A stretch of DNA of 12,662 nt from a bacterium UBA6115 (GTDB lineage: Bacteria; Bacillota_A; Clostridia; Christensenellales; Aristaeellaceae), in NCBI GenBank assembly GCA_002428405.1, contig DIWD01000018.1, forward strand, positions 7,647 through 20,308, read 5' to 3'. Of this stretch, positions 1-7,122 are shown one piece after another. The translations under genes and the position numbers were made by a program. The notes beneath the pieces were generated by a model, which saw only the letters and a program-made list of their open reading frames with translations, was not told where the DNA came from and did no database searches. Position 1 is the first letter of the stretch, and each line of letters begins with the position of its first letter.

Positions 1-8
1 ACAGGAGT

Positions 9-992
9 TTATGGTGTCTTCATCTCCGTCGCGTAGGGCAGCAGGTCATCCGGAATCACGATACCCATTGCGTCATTGGCGGTCTTGTTGATGTAGTAGT
101 TATACTCGCTTTGTCTCTGGATGGGCATTTTGGACACCTTCGCGCCGTCACGCAGCACCGAGACTGCCATCTTGCCGGTCTGGTAACCCAGTTTCCCGTA
201 GTCGATCGCCAGGGTAAAGTTGCCGCCCTGCAGTACCATATTGCCGTCTCCCGCCACCACCGGCACCTTGGCTCCCAGGGCGACCTCATAGACGATGGGC
301 ATGGCGGAAGCCAGCACGTTGTCCGTCGGGATATACAGCGCGTCGCAGTTCGCCACGATGGCGGTCATGGCCTGCTGGACATCATTGGAGTTGTTGACGG
401 TGATCTCCTTATAGGAAAGGCCGAGGCGTTCAATTTCCGCTTTGGCCAGGCGCGCTTGCAGCTGGGAATTGACCTCGCTGCCGGTATAGATGACACCAAT
501 GGTCTTAACATCCGGCACCAGGCGCAGAATCATGGCGATCTGGGCTTCCACAGGGTTCATATCCGTTGTGCCGGACACATTGTAGCCGGGCGCTTCATTG
601 CTTTGCACCAGCTTGGCTTCCACATAATCTGTCACCGCGGTGCCTAAAATCGGGATCGTTTCTGTCTTCCCGGCCATCGCCAAAACAGAGGGTGTCGCGA
701 TCCCCAGCACAAGGTCTACTTTGTCGGCGATGAATTTGTCCGCGATGCTGGAACAGGTGTCCTGGCTGCCTTGTCCGTTTTGATAATCGATCCTGATGTT
801 TTTCCCAGCCACATAACCTTCATCAGCGAGCGCCTTGAGAAAGCCCTCCCGCGCGGCGTCCAGCGCGGGGTGCTGTACATATTGAAGGATCCCCAGGGTT
901 GGCTGCTTTTTCCCCCTGAGCAAAAGGATCGCCGCGGTCGCCACAAGCACTGCAACCAGCAGCAGAACAAGTACCTTTGTCATCCGTTTCAT
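9..992 (-). CDS. ABC transporter substrate-binding protein, ABC_sub_bind (TrpX-like) family
   Basis: Predicted extracytoplasmic binding protein of an ABC importer, 327 residues, a usual length for the family. Residues about 5-26 form one hydrophobic segment (LVLLLVAVLVATAAILLL) followed by RGKK. No lipobox cysteine is visible, so it is either an uncleaved anchor or a signal cut near ATA-A. The mature part has the family pattern: GILQYVQHPALDAAREGF (about 34-51), YQNGQGSQ (70-77), VDLVLGIATPSV (about 92-103), GTAVTD (about 107-112), PTDN (222-225) and IDYGKLGYQTGKMAV near 263-277. The ATG at 992 is preferred over an in-frame GTG at 1031 because AAGGAGGAG lies just upstream of it. The gene sits behind a T-box leader, so its expression should respond to an uncharged tRNA. 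Members of this family in Bacillota are linked to amino acid uptake, classically tryptophan, but the ligand here is not established. Permease and ATPase genes are expected to the left of the window. Confidence 0.9.
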   Translation of the reverse strand: MKRMTKVLVLLLVAVLVATAAILLLRGKKQPTLGILQYVQHPALDAAREGFLKALADEGYVAGKNIRIDYQNGQGSQDTCSSIADKFIADKVDLVLGIATPSVLAMAGKTETIPILGTAVTDYVEAKLVQSNEAPGYNVSGTTDMNPVEAQIAMILRLVPDVKTIGVIYTGSEVNSQLQARLAKAEIERLGLSYKEITVNNSNDVQQAMTAIVANCDALYIPTDNVLASAMPIVYEVALGAKVPVVAGDGNMVLQGGNFTLAIDYGKLGYQTGKMAVSVLRDGAKVSKMPIQRQSEYNYYINKTANDAMGIVIPDDLLPYATEMKTP

Positions 993-997
993 GTTTT

Positions 998-1006
998 CTC
1001 CTCCTT
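998..1006 (-). promoter_or_regulatory. Ribosome binding site that decides the start of the substrate-binding protein
   Basis: The minus strand reads AAGGAGGAG followed by AAAAC and then ATG. This near-perfect Shine-Dalgarno sequence at ideal spacing fixes the start at 992. The GTG at 1031 lacks such a site. Confidence 0.85.
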
Positions 1007-1074
1007 GAATTACCAACTTTGTAAGCACCACTGGGAACCATCGGATGGATGTGCCTGAGGATGCGGTGTTCTAT

Positions 1075-1105
1075 AAAAAAACGCCCTCTGCTCCTGCAGA
1101 GGGCG
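1075..1105 (-). terminator. Rho-independent terminator of the T-box leader
   Basis: The minus strand has CGCCCTCTGC, a four-base AGGA loop, GCAGAGGGCG, and then a run of seven T. The stem has ten perfect pairs. It is the off-state hairpin of the T-box switch, about 83 bases before the start codon of the regulated gene. It would also stop any readthrough from the arcC operon upstream. Confidence 0.93.
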
Positions 1106-1321
1106 GATAAACCGCGGTACCACCTCAATTTCCTGTCCGAAGACAGCTCCGGGCAACTATCATTGCCTCCCCCGGTAACGGCGGGGCTCCGGCGCGGCCT
1201 ACTCACATTCAGCCTGCGGCTTCCGGGAGGAACTCACAATCTTGACGCCTGCCTCCTCGCACCACCCGGAAGCTCTCTGAAAGGCATTCAGGACCGCTAC
1301 ACGTTCCCGGTCATCGCCACT
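1075..1321 (-). promoter_or_regulatory. T-box leader (tRNA-sensing riboswitch) for the substrate-binding protein gene
   Basis: The leader RNA has the landmarks of a T-box in the right order. There is a GATGA segment near 1315-1311, a lower stem I helix CCGGGA (1310-1305) with TCCCGG (1228-1223), and GTA near 1300-1298 at the AGUA position. AGAGAG follows at 1278-1273. An apical GGGTGGTG loop lies between CTTCC and GGAGG. A UUCG hairpin CTGTC-TTCG-GACAG lies at 1146-1133. The canonical T-box GGTGGTACCGCGGT (1124-1111) comes directly before a terminator hairpin. In this class, uncharged tRNA stabilises an antiterminator and lets transcription continue. The specifier lies within about 1243-1231 (AAGATTGTGAGTT). 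I could not fix the register: ATT (Ile), TTG (Leu) and TGT (Cys) are possible, and AGA (Arg) less so. No TGG (Trp) is present there. The start at 1321 is inferred from the promoter. Confidence 0.93.
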
Positions 1322-1327
1322 GAATGC

Positions 1328-1356
1328 ATCATATTGTATCAATGAACAGTGTTCAA
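1328..1356 (-). promoter_or_regulatory. Sigma-A type promoter of the T-box leader
   Basis: The minus strand has TTGAAC as -35 (1356-1351), a 17-base spacer and TATGAT as -10 (1333-1328). Each box differs from consensus at one or two positions and the spacing is ideal. The predicted transcription start is near 1321, just ahead of T-box stem I, so position and structure agree. Confidence 0.75.
1343..1355. promoter_or_regulatory. 13-bp palindrome inside the T-box promoter, possible operator
   Basis: TGAACA-G-TGTTCA is a perfect inverted repeat with a one-base centre. It covers most of the -35 box and part of the spacer. Such a place suits a repressor site, which would add DNA-level control to the RNA switch. 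A chance palindrome is possible and no cognate regulator is visible. Confidence 0.35.
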
Positions 1357-1435
1357 TGTTCCTTTGGGTGTATTTTCTTCCGTATTTATCAAAAACAACT
1401 GAAAAACAAACCGCAAATGAATGATAGATGAATGA
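1357..1435. other. AT-rich spacer between arcC and the T-box promoter
   Basis: This spacer is clearly richer in A and T than the genes around it. I see no hairpin followed by a T run, so no intrinsic terminator for the arc-ornithine operon. A 9-bp direct repeat ATGAATGAT occurs at 1417-1425 and 1428-1436, the second copy touching the arcC stop codon. No function can be assigned. Confidence 0.5.
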
Positions 1436-2380
1436 TTATGAAACGATTTCTGTTCCTCTCTCCCCTGAAAGCCCCTGAAGCGCAAGGTCAAGCCGGGTAA
1501 TGATCGCGCGGCGGCCGGGCTTTTCCTCGACAAAACGCAGGGCGGCCTCAACTTTGGGGCCCATGGACCCGGCAGCGAAATGCCCCTCATTCACATAGGT
1601 CCGCATGGTTTCGGCAGGGATCCGCGTGAGTGCTTTCTGTCCGGGTTTGCCATAATGCAGGCAGGCGTTTTCCACTTCCGTGAGGATCAGCAGGGTACTG
1701 GCGTTCAAGCCCTCCGCCACGCGCCAGGCGGCCAGGTCCTTGTCAATGACAGCCTCTACGCCCAGATACCCCCTGCCCTTTTCATAGACAACAGGAATGC
1801 CGCCGCCGCCTGCCGTAACCGGCACAAAACCCGCGTCAAGCAGTATCTTGACCTGGTTCAATTCCACCACCTCCAGCGGCAGCGGGGAGGGCACGACGCG
1901 CCGCCAGCCGCGGCCCGCGTCTTCCCTGAAAACAAAGCCCTTCTCCCTCATGATGCTCTCAGCGTCCTCCCTTTTATAAAAGGGGCCGATGGGCTTGGTG
2001 GGATGAAGGAAGGCCGGATCATTCACATCCACACGGACCTGCGTGACCAGCGTGACGGGCCGCCCGGGCAGGCCTGCCCTTTCCATTTCCTCGCCGAGAG
2101 CCTGCTGGATATGGTAGCCGATCATTCCCTGGCTCATCGCGCCGCACACGTCAAAGGGCATGGGCGGGGTGATATCCCGCGCGGCCTCGTTCTGAAGCGC
2201 GATGCGGCCCACCTGCGGGCCGTTGCCGTGCACCACCGCCAGGCGCCAGCCGGATTTCAGGATGTCCAGCAGCTGGGACGCGGTCTCCCGCACCACCTTC
2301 AGCTGGCTTTCGGCGTCAGCCGGCATTCCGACGCGCTGCAGCGCGTTGCCGCCCAGGGCGGCTACCAGGGTTTCAGGCAT
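1436..2380 (-). CDS. arcC: Carbamate kinase
   Basis: Transfers phosphate from carbamoyl phosphate to ADP, giving ATP, ammonia and CO2. This is the energy-yielding last step of the arginine deiminase pathway, in the cytoplasm. The 314 residues match the family length. Visible motifs are ALGGNAL (8-14), VVHGNGPQVG (49-58), MSQGMIGY (82-89), VTAGGGGIPVV (188-198), VIDKDLAA (211-218) and GSMGPKVEAA (271-280), with lysines 214 and 276 in the usual catalytic and nucleotide-binding places. The ATG at 2380 follows GAGGAG at 2396-2391 and overlaps the last 8 bases of orr. It is the last gene of the operon, separated from arcA and arcB by the ornithine genes. It should receive carbamoyl phosphate from ArcB. 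The distal place implies expression by the full-length transcript, unless an internal promoter exists that I did not find. Confidence 0.96.
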   Translation of the reverse strand: MPETLVAALGGNALQRVGMPADAESQLKVVRETASQLLDILKSGWRLAVVHGNGPQVGRIALQNEAARDITPPMPFDVCGAMSQGMIGYHIQQALGEEMERAGLPGRPVTLVTQVRVDVNDPAFLHPTKPIGPFYKREDAESIMREKGFVFREDAGRGWRRVVPSPLPLEVVELNQVKILLDAGFVPVTAGGGGIPVVYEKGRGYLGVEAVIDKDLAAWRVAEGLNASTLLILTEVENACLHYGKPGQKALTRIPAETMRTYVNEGHFAAGSMGPKVEAALRFVEEKPGRRAIITRLDLALQGLSGERGTEIVS

Positions 2381-3467
2381 GGTTGTCGTTCTCCTCGTTG
2401 TTCGTGTATGTTTTCCGGACATAGGGGCTGGTATAGACCTTCAGCAGCGCGCCGTAGCCAGGGGAAAAGCCGAGCACATCCCCCACCTGGTAAGGTTTCG
2501 CATGGGTCAGATCAATGATCAGGTGGTCTGAGCTGGCACCCAGTACTTTAATGTCTGAATCCAAGGGGAGCAGCCGCTTCAGATCCGTGTCCTGCAAGCC
2601 GACAGCCAGGATACCCCTTCGCATTGGCCCAAGGTCCGGAAAGGAAACTTCCTCGCCAAAGGCGTTGGGGCCTGTGCCGCCCTCGGGCAAGGAGGGTTTG
2701 ACCTGCACTTCTATCAGCCGGGCATACAGGGTAAAAACGCGCTGGCTCAGCTGGGGAAAGGGCTCTGCGCAGGAAGTGTCCATACCCAGCATCAAGCTCT
2801 CACCGATACGCAGCTGGTTGATTCCCGCTGGCAGGCGCCCTTCAAACAGCAGGTAGAGTGAACTGGAATTACCCCCGGAAACAATGGGAAGCGGAATGTA
2901 ATAAGTCCTCCGAAGTTTTTCCGCGATACTGATCAGGAAACCCAGGTTTCGTTCATCCGGCAGGACACCCCCGAAGCAAGTCAGATTCGTGCCGACACCG
3001 GCCAGCTCCAATCCTTCATCACGGACAATCTCCCCCGCGGTTTCAAGGATCTGGCGTTCATCACGGTAAAAAATACCCTCCCGCAGATCCCCCAGGTCAA
3101 TCATCAGGATGATCCGGTGTTTCTTCTTCAGCTTGCGGGCTGCCGCGCCAAGCGCCTTGATGGCCTGGACCCCTGACTGCAGGCTGTACTGGGCTTGAAG
3201 GACAATCTCCTCTGCCTCGCAGGGGTCAGCAAGGCGCAGCAGCATCCTGGGAAGGGTATCCGGAAGGCGGGTCAGGTTTTGCATCCTAGAGTCCGCCAGC
3301 AGGCCGATTCCGGATGCGGACAGGGCGCTCACTACACCCAGGTCCGCGCAGACAACTTTCGTGACGGCGGCCAGCGTGACGCCTCGGGCGTTGCAGGCGT
3401 CCAGAATGACCCTGGCATTATGTTTCAACTGGCCCAGGTCCGCCTGGATGACAGGCAGGTCCATCAT
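2373..3467 (-). CDS. orr: Ornithine racemase, PLP-dependent (alanine racemase N-terminal fold)
   Basis: Converts L-ornithine to D-ornithine, the substrate of the aminomutase encoded just upstream. The 364 residues carry the PLP barrel motif AAVTKVVCADLG (33-44). Lys37 is the expected PLP lysine. SGIGLLADSRMQNLTRL follows at about 52-68, then a MIDLGDLREGIF segment, a VSGGNSSSLYLL segment and a GESLMLG segment. All are typical of the ornithine racemase branch found beside oraE. The ATG at 3467 overlaps the reactivase stop as ATGA, with AAGGAGG seven bases upstream. A second ATG at 3464 is also possible. The C-terminal tail TNNEENDNHA is low in complexity and is encoded by the bases that carry the arcC ribosome binding site. 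The enzyme class is clear. Ornithine specificity rests on sequence resemblance and on context. Confidence 0.92.
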   Translation of the reverse strand: MMDLPVIQADLGQLKHNARVILDACNARGVTLAAVTKVVCADLGVVSALSASGIGLLADSRMQNLTRLPDTLPRMLLRLADPCEAEEIVLQAQYSLQSGVQAIKALGAAARKLKKKHRIILMIDLGDLREGIFYRDERQILETAGEIVRDEGLELAGVGTNLTCFGGVLPDERNLGFLISIAEKLRRTYYIPLPIVSGGNSSSLYLLFEGRLPAGINQLRIGESLMLGMDTSCAEPFPQLSQRVFTLYARLIEVQVKPSLPEGGTGPNAFGEEVSFPDLGPMRRGILAVGLQDTDLKRLLPLDSDIKVLGASSDHLIIDLTHAKPYQVGDVLGFSPGYGALLKVYTSPYVRKTYTNNEENDNHA

Positions 3468-4849
3468 ACCGCTTCCTCCTTAAGGCTCGCCAACATCAGC
3501 TGAAGCGCCGCTTCCGGCCACTTGCGGCTGAGCACTCCCAATGCGGCCAGGAGATACTGGCTGTCCACCAGCACACGAAGCGCGCCGGGCGGCGGATACA
3601 GCAGGTTCCCGGCGGTGTTCAAATCGCGCAGATGGGTAAGCACAGGCCGTCTGTCCCGAAGTCTTGTCAGCGCGCCTCCGGTCGCGATCAGGGTTCCGGC
3701 TTCACTGAGGTCCTTTCCCTCAGCGAACCTCCTTCTGCCCTCCGGCAGGAATACCTGCCGAATCCTGCCCGCGTGACGGACGACAGCCAATGCGCCTGCC
3801 TCCCGGGCCAGCCTGGCCGCGAAGCGCTGCTGCGCATCTGTCTGCGGAATGGGTATCCAACTCTCCAGCAGCACCTGGGTGTCCAGGTTCAGTTCCCGGT
3901 CCAATTTTTCAAAACCAATCTTTTCCGCCAACAGCCTGGCGTTGAGGAAGACCCCCAGATCACCCTCGACGGTACGTTTGAAGAAGGGCTCAGGCTGCGT
4001 CTGGATAGGGGCGATCTCCTGACTGCCCTGCGCGGCGGAATGCACGTCGGTGGTCGCGCCGCCGATGTCAACGGCAAGCAGGTCGCCCAGCGCCGGGTGG
4101 AGCAGGCGAACAGCTTCCATGACCGCGCCGGGTGTGGGCAGGATGGTCCCGCCGACCATTTCCCGGATGTGCGACATGCCGGGCGCCTTGACAATGTGAA
4201 GTTCAAACAGGTCCTGGATCGCGCGGCGGGCAGGCTCGATGTTCAGCTCGTCCAGGCGCGGGTAGACATTTTCAATTACGCACAGCGGCTGCCCTGCTCT
4301 GGTGAAAATGTCACCAGCCTCCCCCGCCGCCTGGGTATTGCCGGCAAAGATCACAGGGATGCCCAGCTTGAGCCCCGCGACCGCCCGCGCGTTGTGCACC
4401 GCGGTCTCCCTGTCGCCGTAGTCTGTGCCGCCGGCCAGCAGGATGAGGTTGGGGTTGAGTTTTATCAGCGCGTTGAGTTCATATTCGCCCATTTTGCCGG
4501 CTGTGACCTGGCGAACCACCGCGCCTGCGCCCAGCGCGGCCATCTGCGCCGCCCGCGCGGTCATGTCGTAGACCAGGCCGTGCACGCTCATGGACAGGCC
4601 GCCGGCCGCGCTGGAGGCAGCGTACATTTCCTTCCACTCCAGCCCAGGCATGTCCGCTTTGCTTTTCAGGTCCTCAATCGCCAGGCGCAACCCGGCAGTG
4701 ACGTCTCCCTGATCAGCAGTGGTCGGCGCCATTCCCTGGCCGACAAAGCGCGGCGAACCGTCCAGGCCGTCAAAAGCGCTGACCAGGGTGGTCGTAGAGC
4801 CGATCTCCGCGACCAGCGCATCAATTCTTTGCTTGTTTTTGCTGCTCAT
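3464..4849 (-). CDS. GlmL/MutL-type ATPase, probable reactivase of the B12-dependent ornithine aminomutase
   Basis: Cytoplasmic actin-like ATPase of the GlmL/MutL family. Homologues stand beside glutamate mutase genes and, as here, beside ornithine aminomutase genes. They are thought to replace damaged cobalamin in the mutase. Counting from the ATG at 4849 the protein has 461 residues. Visible motifs are VAEIGSTTTLVSAF (about 13-26, first phosphate motif), LLAGGTDYGDRETA (about 137-150), AVDIGGATTDVHS (about 259-271, second phosphate motif) and ATGGALTRL (about 389-397). The start is either this ATG or an in-frame GTG at 4855. I prefer the ATG because its first four bases overlap the stop of the preceding 17-codon frame as ATGA. 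No strong ribosome binding site precedes either. It overlaps orr by 4 bases. The family call is firm. The partner mutase is inferred from position. Confidence 0.88.
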   Translation of the reverse strand: MSSKNKQRIDALVAEIGSTTTLVSAFDGLDGSPRFVGQGMAPTTADQGDVTAGLRLAIEDLKSKADMPGLEWKEMYAASSAAGGLSMSVHGLVYDMTARAAQMAALGAGAVVRQVTAGKMGEYELNALIKLNPNLILLAGGTDYGDRETAVHNARAVAGLKLGIPVIFAGNTQAAGEAGDIFTRAGQPLCVIENVYPRLDELNIEPARRAIQDLFELHIVKAPGMSHIREMVGGTILPTPGAVMEAVRLLHPALGDLLAVDIGGATTDVHSAAQGSQEIAPIQTQPEPFFKRTVEGDLGVFLNARLLAEKIGFEKLDRELNLDTQVLLESWIPIPQTDAQQRFAARLAREAGALAVVRHAGRIRQVFLPEGRRRFAEGKDLSEAGTLIATGGALTRLRDRRPVLTHLRDLNTAGNLLYPPPGALRVLVDSQYLLAALGVLSRKWPEAALQLMLASLKEEAV

Positions 4850-4899
4850 TTCCACTCATTTTTCGGATCAATGTGCCATTTCAGGTAGCGATGCCCCAT
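4846..4899 (-). CDS. Candidate 17-residue ORF between oraE and the reactivase
   Basis: A short frame encodes MGHRYLKWHIDPKNEWK. It starts 9 bases after the oraE stop codon, and its TGA overlaps the ATG of the reactivase as ATGA, the same junction type used elsewhere in this operon. AGCAGGCAGG directly before the ATG could be a weak ribosome binding site. The peptide is polar and basic with two tryptophans and no membrane segment or cysteine. It may be a real small protein, a translational coupler that hands ribosomes to the reactivase, or a chance frame. With 17 codons the coding evidence is weak. The exact fit of both ends is the main argument. Confidence 0.35.
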   Translation of the reverse strand: MGHRYLKWHIDPKNEWK

Positions 4900-4908
4900 C
4901 CTGCCTGC

Positions 4909-7122
4909 TTAGTGTTTCTTCCGCAGTTTGACCAATGCGGTTGCCACATGCGCGCCGCGGGTCCCGCGGCCAAAGCCCTCATCCGCGCCGGCCTCCCGAG
5001 CCAGTTCGGGCGTTACCTGGGTCCCCCCGGCAAGGAAGGCGAGCTTGTCCCGCACACCCATCTCACGGGCTAGGCGGTCGATGAGCGCGATGTTCTTGTA
5101 ATGGATGTTGTCATGGCTGATGATGGCGGAGGCCAGGATGGCGTCAGCCCCCAGCTCAATGGCCGCGCTGACCAGTTTCTCCGGGGGCACGGAGGTGCCC
5201 AGATAATGCACTTTGATGCCGTATTTTTCAATCCCGCCATGCTTGATGTCGATGATTTCGCGCAGGCCCACGGAGTGCTCGTCCTCCCCCACAGTGCCGC
5301 ATACCACGGTCATCGGTTTTTCCGAAAAAGCCGTCCGCAGTTCTTCCTCGCTGAACACTTCAGGATCCTTCGGGATGACCAGTTCGCTGATCTTCAACTG
5401 AAATGGCACCTTGGCCTTCAGTTCGATGCGGGTGCCGTCAACCGGGTGCATGACCTCCCGCGAGATGATTTCGGGGTCCTGAAGGTTCATCCGCCGGGCG
5501 GCTTCCAACGCCGCGGCCTCGGCGACTTTTGTCCCCGCCGGAAAGAACATCGTCAGCATCACCACGCCGTCCCCCAGCCATTCCATTTCCGGCTTGATCC
5601 ATTCCCCGCCCGGCTGGCTAAAGATTTCCGACTGCTCCATGCGCAGGGCCGCGTTGTCTGTCTCATCCAGTTCGTCGATGAAGCGGATGAGTTCAGGTTT
5701 CTGGAAGGTGCATCCGCCAATGAGCGATGCCGGGTCTTCCCCTTCCCTGAGGCCATACTGGCTGATGTTGTTGTACCCGTAGTGGGCGGTGACAGGGGCC
5801 AGGTAGTCCGCTTCGCGCCTGATGACGCTGCCCGCGCCGGTACCGCCTTGTATATTGCGCACGATGCCGTCGCCATTGCGCTGCGGGTATAGCCCGGAAT
5901 CCACAAAATGCCCCGTCTCCACGCCCTTGAAATAACCGCCGGAATCCAGCAGTTCCTCCATGAAGAGCACGGCGCGTTCCTTGAGCTCCCTGGCCTTGTC
6001 CCTGAGGTATCCATCGCCTTTCAGCTCAACCATCTCCATCAGCCCGTCAAGGCCGACCAGGGTCTGCCTGGCGGTGTCGCAGGCCTCCATGTTGTAGATG
6101 TGCCAGGGGACGTTGCGCCCCTCGTCGGGGGTGATGGTGGACTGGATATCAGCGCTGGTGAGCTTGGAGATGAGCATGTTCATCACATGGGTGACGGTCG
6201 CTTCCCGGACAGAGGACTGGATGTATTTGGTGTTCATCTGCGCGCGCATGCGGAAACCAGAGAACAGCTCGCGCAGCGCGACGGCATAGGGCAGGTCCAT
6301 ATACACGCAGGGCGCGGGCGCGGCGGAAGGAGGCACGGTGGACAGGCAGATGAGGTCGCGCGGCATCCCGCAGCCCAAGGAGAACTGGGCGTTGATGGCA
6401 TGCTGCACCATCAGCTCCGGCATTACCTTCCAGGCGTCCCGCGCTGTGGCGTTGGCGTTGTGCGCGCCGTCGATCTGCGCCATTTCCGCCCAGGCCATGA
6501 CGGTTTTGGATTCACAGGCATCCACGAATGAGCGCACCATGTTGATGTTGCGGTAGATGACATTGTACTGCGGGTCCTGGTGCGCGCCGTTGACGCCCTC
6601 CTCGGCGAAGAGCACCGCGATCTCCGGCCCCGCGACACCGGACACATAGGAATGGTAGTTGATGGGGCGGCCAACCTCGTCCTCGATCATGTCCAGCGCC
6701 TTGCGCTGGGCGCGCACCTGCTTGCGCGTGATGGGCACGCCGCCCACACCCTGGGGCGTCCCTTCTATCAGTCCGTCAAAATGGCTCTGGCCGGCGGTCC
6801 TGATGACCATGATGTGGTCCGCGCCGTGGTGGGCCGCCATGCGCATGCGGCGGATATCATCCTCAAAGCGGCCGGAAGCGATTTCGGTGGTGATGACAGG
6901 CCCCGGCTGGGGGTCGATGTTCCCAAAATGATGGGCAGGCGGCAGGGGCACGGAGCGTTTGAGGGGCTCTGAACAATCCCGATAGGTGAAGTCGTTCATC
7001 TTAAGCCCCGGCAGGGGTTTACGCCAGGTCCACCCGCGGCGGCGCGGGCGGTAATTCTCCAGATCCCTGAGGATCTCCCGCACATCAAGCGGAGCGTCCG
7101 GTTTCAGTCTGTAATCGCTCAT
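4909..7122 (-). CDS. oraE: D-ornithine 4,5-aminomutase, large subunit (B12- and PLP-binding)
   Basis: With OraS it moves the terminal amino group of D-ornithine to C4, giving 2,4-diaminopentanoate, using adenosylcobalamin and PLP. The 737 residues are close to the known length. The N-terminal two thirds form the TIM-barrel catalytic part, with conserved runs such as GTPQGVGGVPITRKQ (121-135) and NIQGGTGAGSVIRRE (423-437). The C-terminal Rossmann part carries the B12 motif DEHSVG (614-619). His616 is the expected lower cobalt ligand. Lys627 lies eleven residues later, matching the PLP lysine of the characterised clostridial enzyme. The ATG at 7122 overlaps the oraS stop as ATGA, with GGAGGA nine bases upstream. 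Both catalytic cofactor residues are present, so it should be active. Confidence 0.97.
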   Translation of the reverse strand: MSDYRLKPDAPLDVREILRDLENYRPRRRGWTWRKPLPGLKMNDFTYRDCSEPLKRSVPLPPAHHFGNIDPQPGPVITTEIASGRFEDDIRRMRMAAHHGADHIMVIRTAGQSHFDGLIEGTPQGVGGVPITRKQVRAQRKALDMIEDEVGRPINYHSYVSGVAGPEIAVLFAEEGVNGAHQDPQYNVIYRNINMVRSFVDACESKTVMAWAEMAQIDGAHNANATARDAWKVMPELMVQHAINAQFSLGCGMPRDLICLSTVPPSAAPAPCVYMDLPYAVALRELFSGFRMRAQMNTKYIQSSVREATVTHVMNMLISKLTSADIQSTITPDEGRNVPWHIYNMEACDTARQTLVGLDGLMEMVELKGDGYLRDKARELKERAVLFMEELLDSGGYFKGVETGHFVDSGLYPQRNGDGIVRNIQGGTGAGSVIRREADYLAPVTAHYGYNNISQYGLREGEDPASLIGGCTFQKPELIRFIDELDETDNAALRMEQSEIFSQPGGEWIKPEMEWLGDGVVMLTMFFPAGTKVAEAAALEAARRMNLQDPEIISREVMHPVDGTRIELKAKVPFQLKISELVIPKDPEVFSEEELRTAFSEKPMTVVCGTVGEDEHSVGLREIIDIKHGGIEKYGIKVHYLGTSVPPEKLVSAAIELGADAILASAIISHDNIHYKNIALIDRLAREMGVRDKLAFLAGGTQVTPELAREAGADEGFGRGTRGAHVATALVKLRKKH

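Noticed and set aside
993..1031. Longer form of the substrate-binding protein from a GTG at 1031
   Set aside because: The stretch holds the ribosome binding site of the inner ATG, and the extra residues precede a good signal-like N-terminus.
1261..1270. TGG in the T-box leader as a tryptophan specifier
   Set aside because: It belongs to the conserved apical loop GGGTGGTG of stem I, not to the specifier loop.
3632..4888. Long open frame on the plus strand opposite the reactivase, with similar ones at 1580-2518, 10139-11290 and 11370-12551
   Set aside because: These lie antisense to well-recognised genes, show no family motif and have compositions expected from reversed GC-rich codons.
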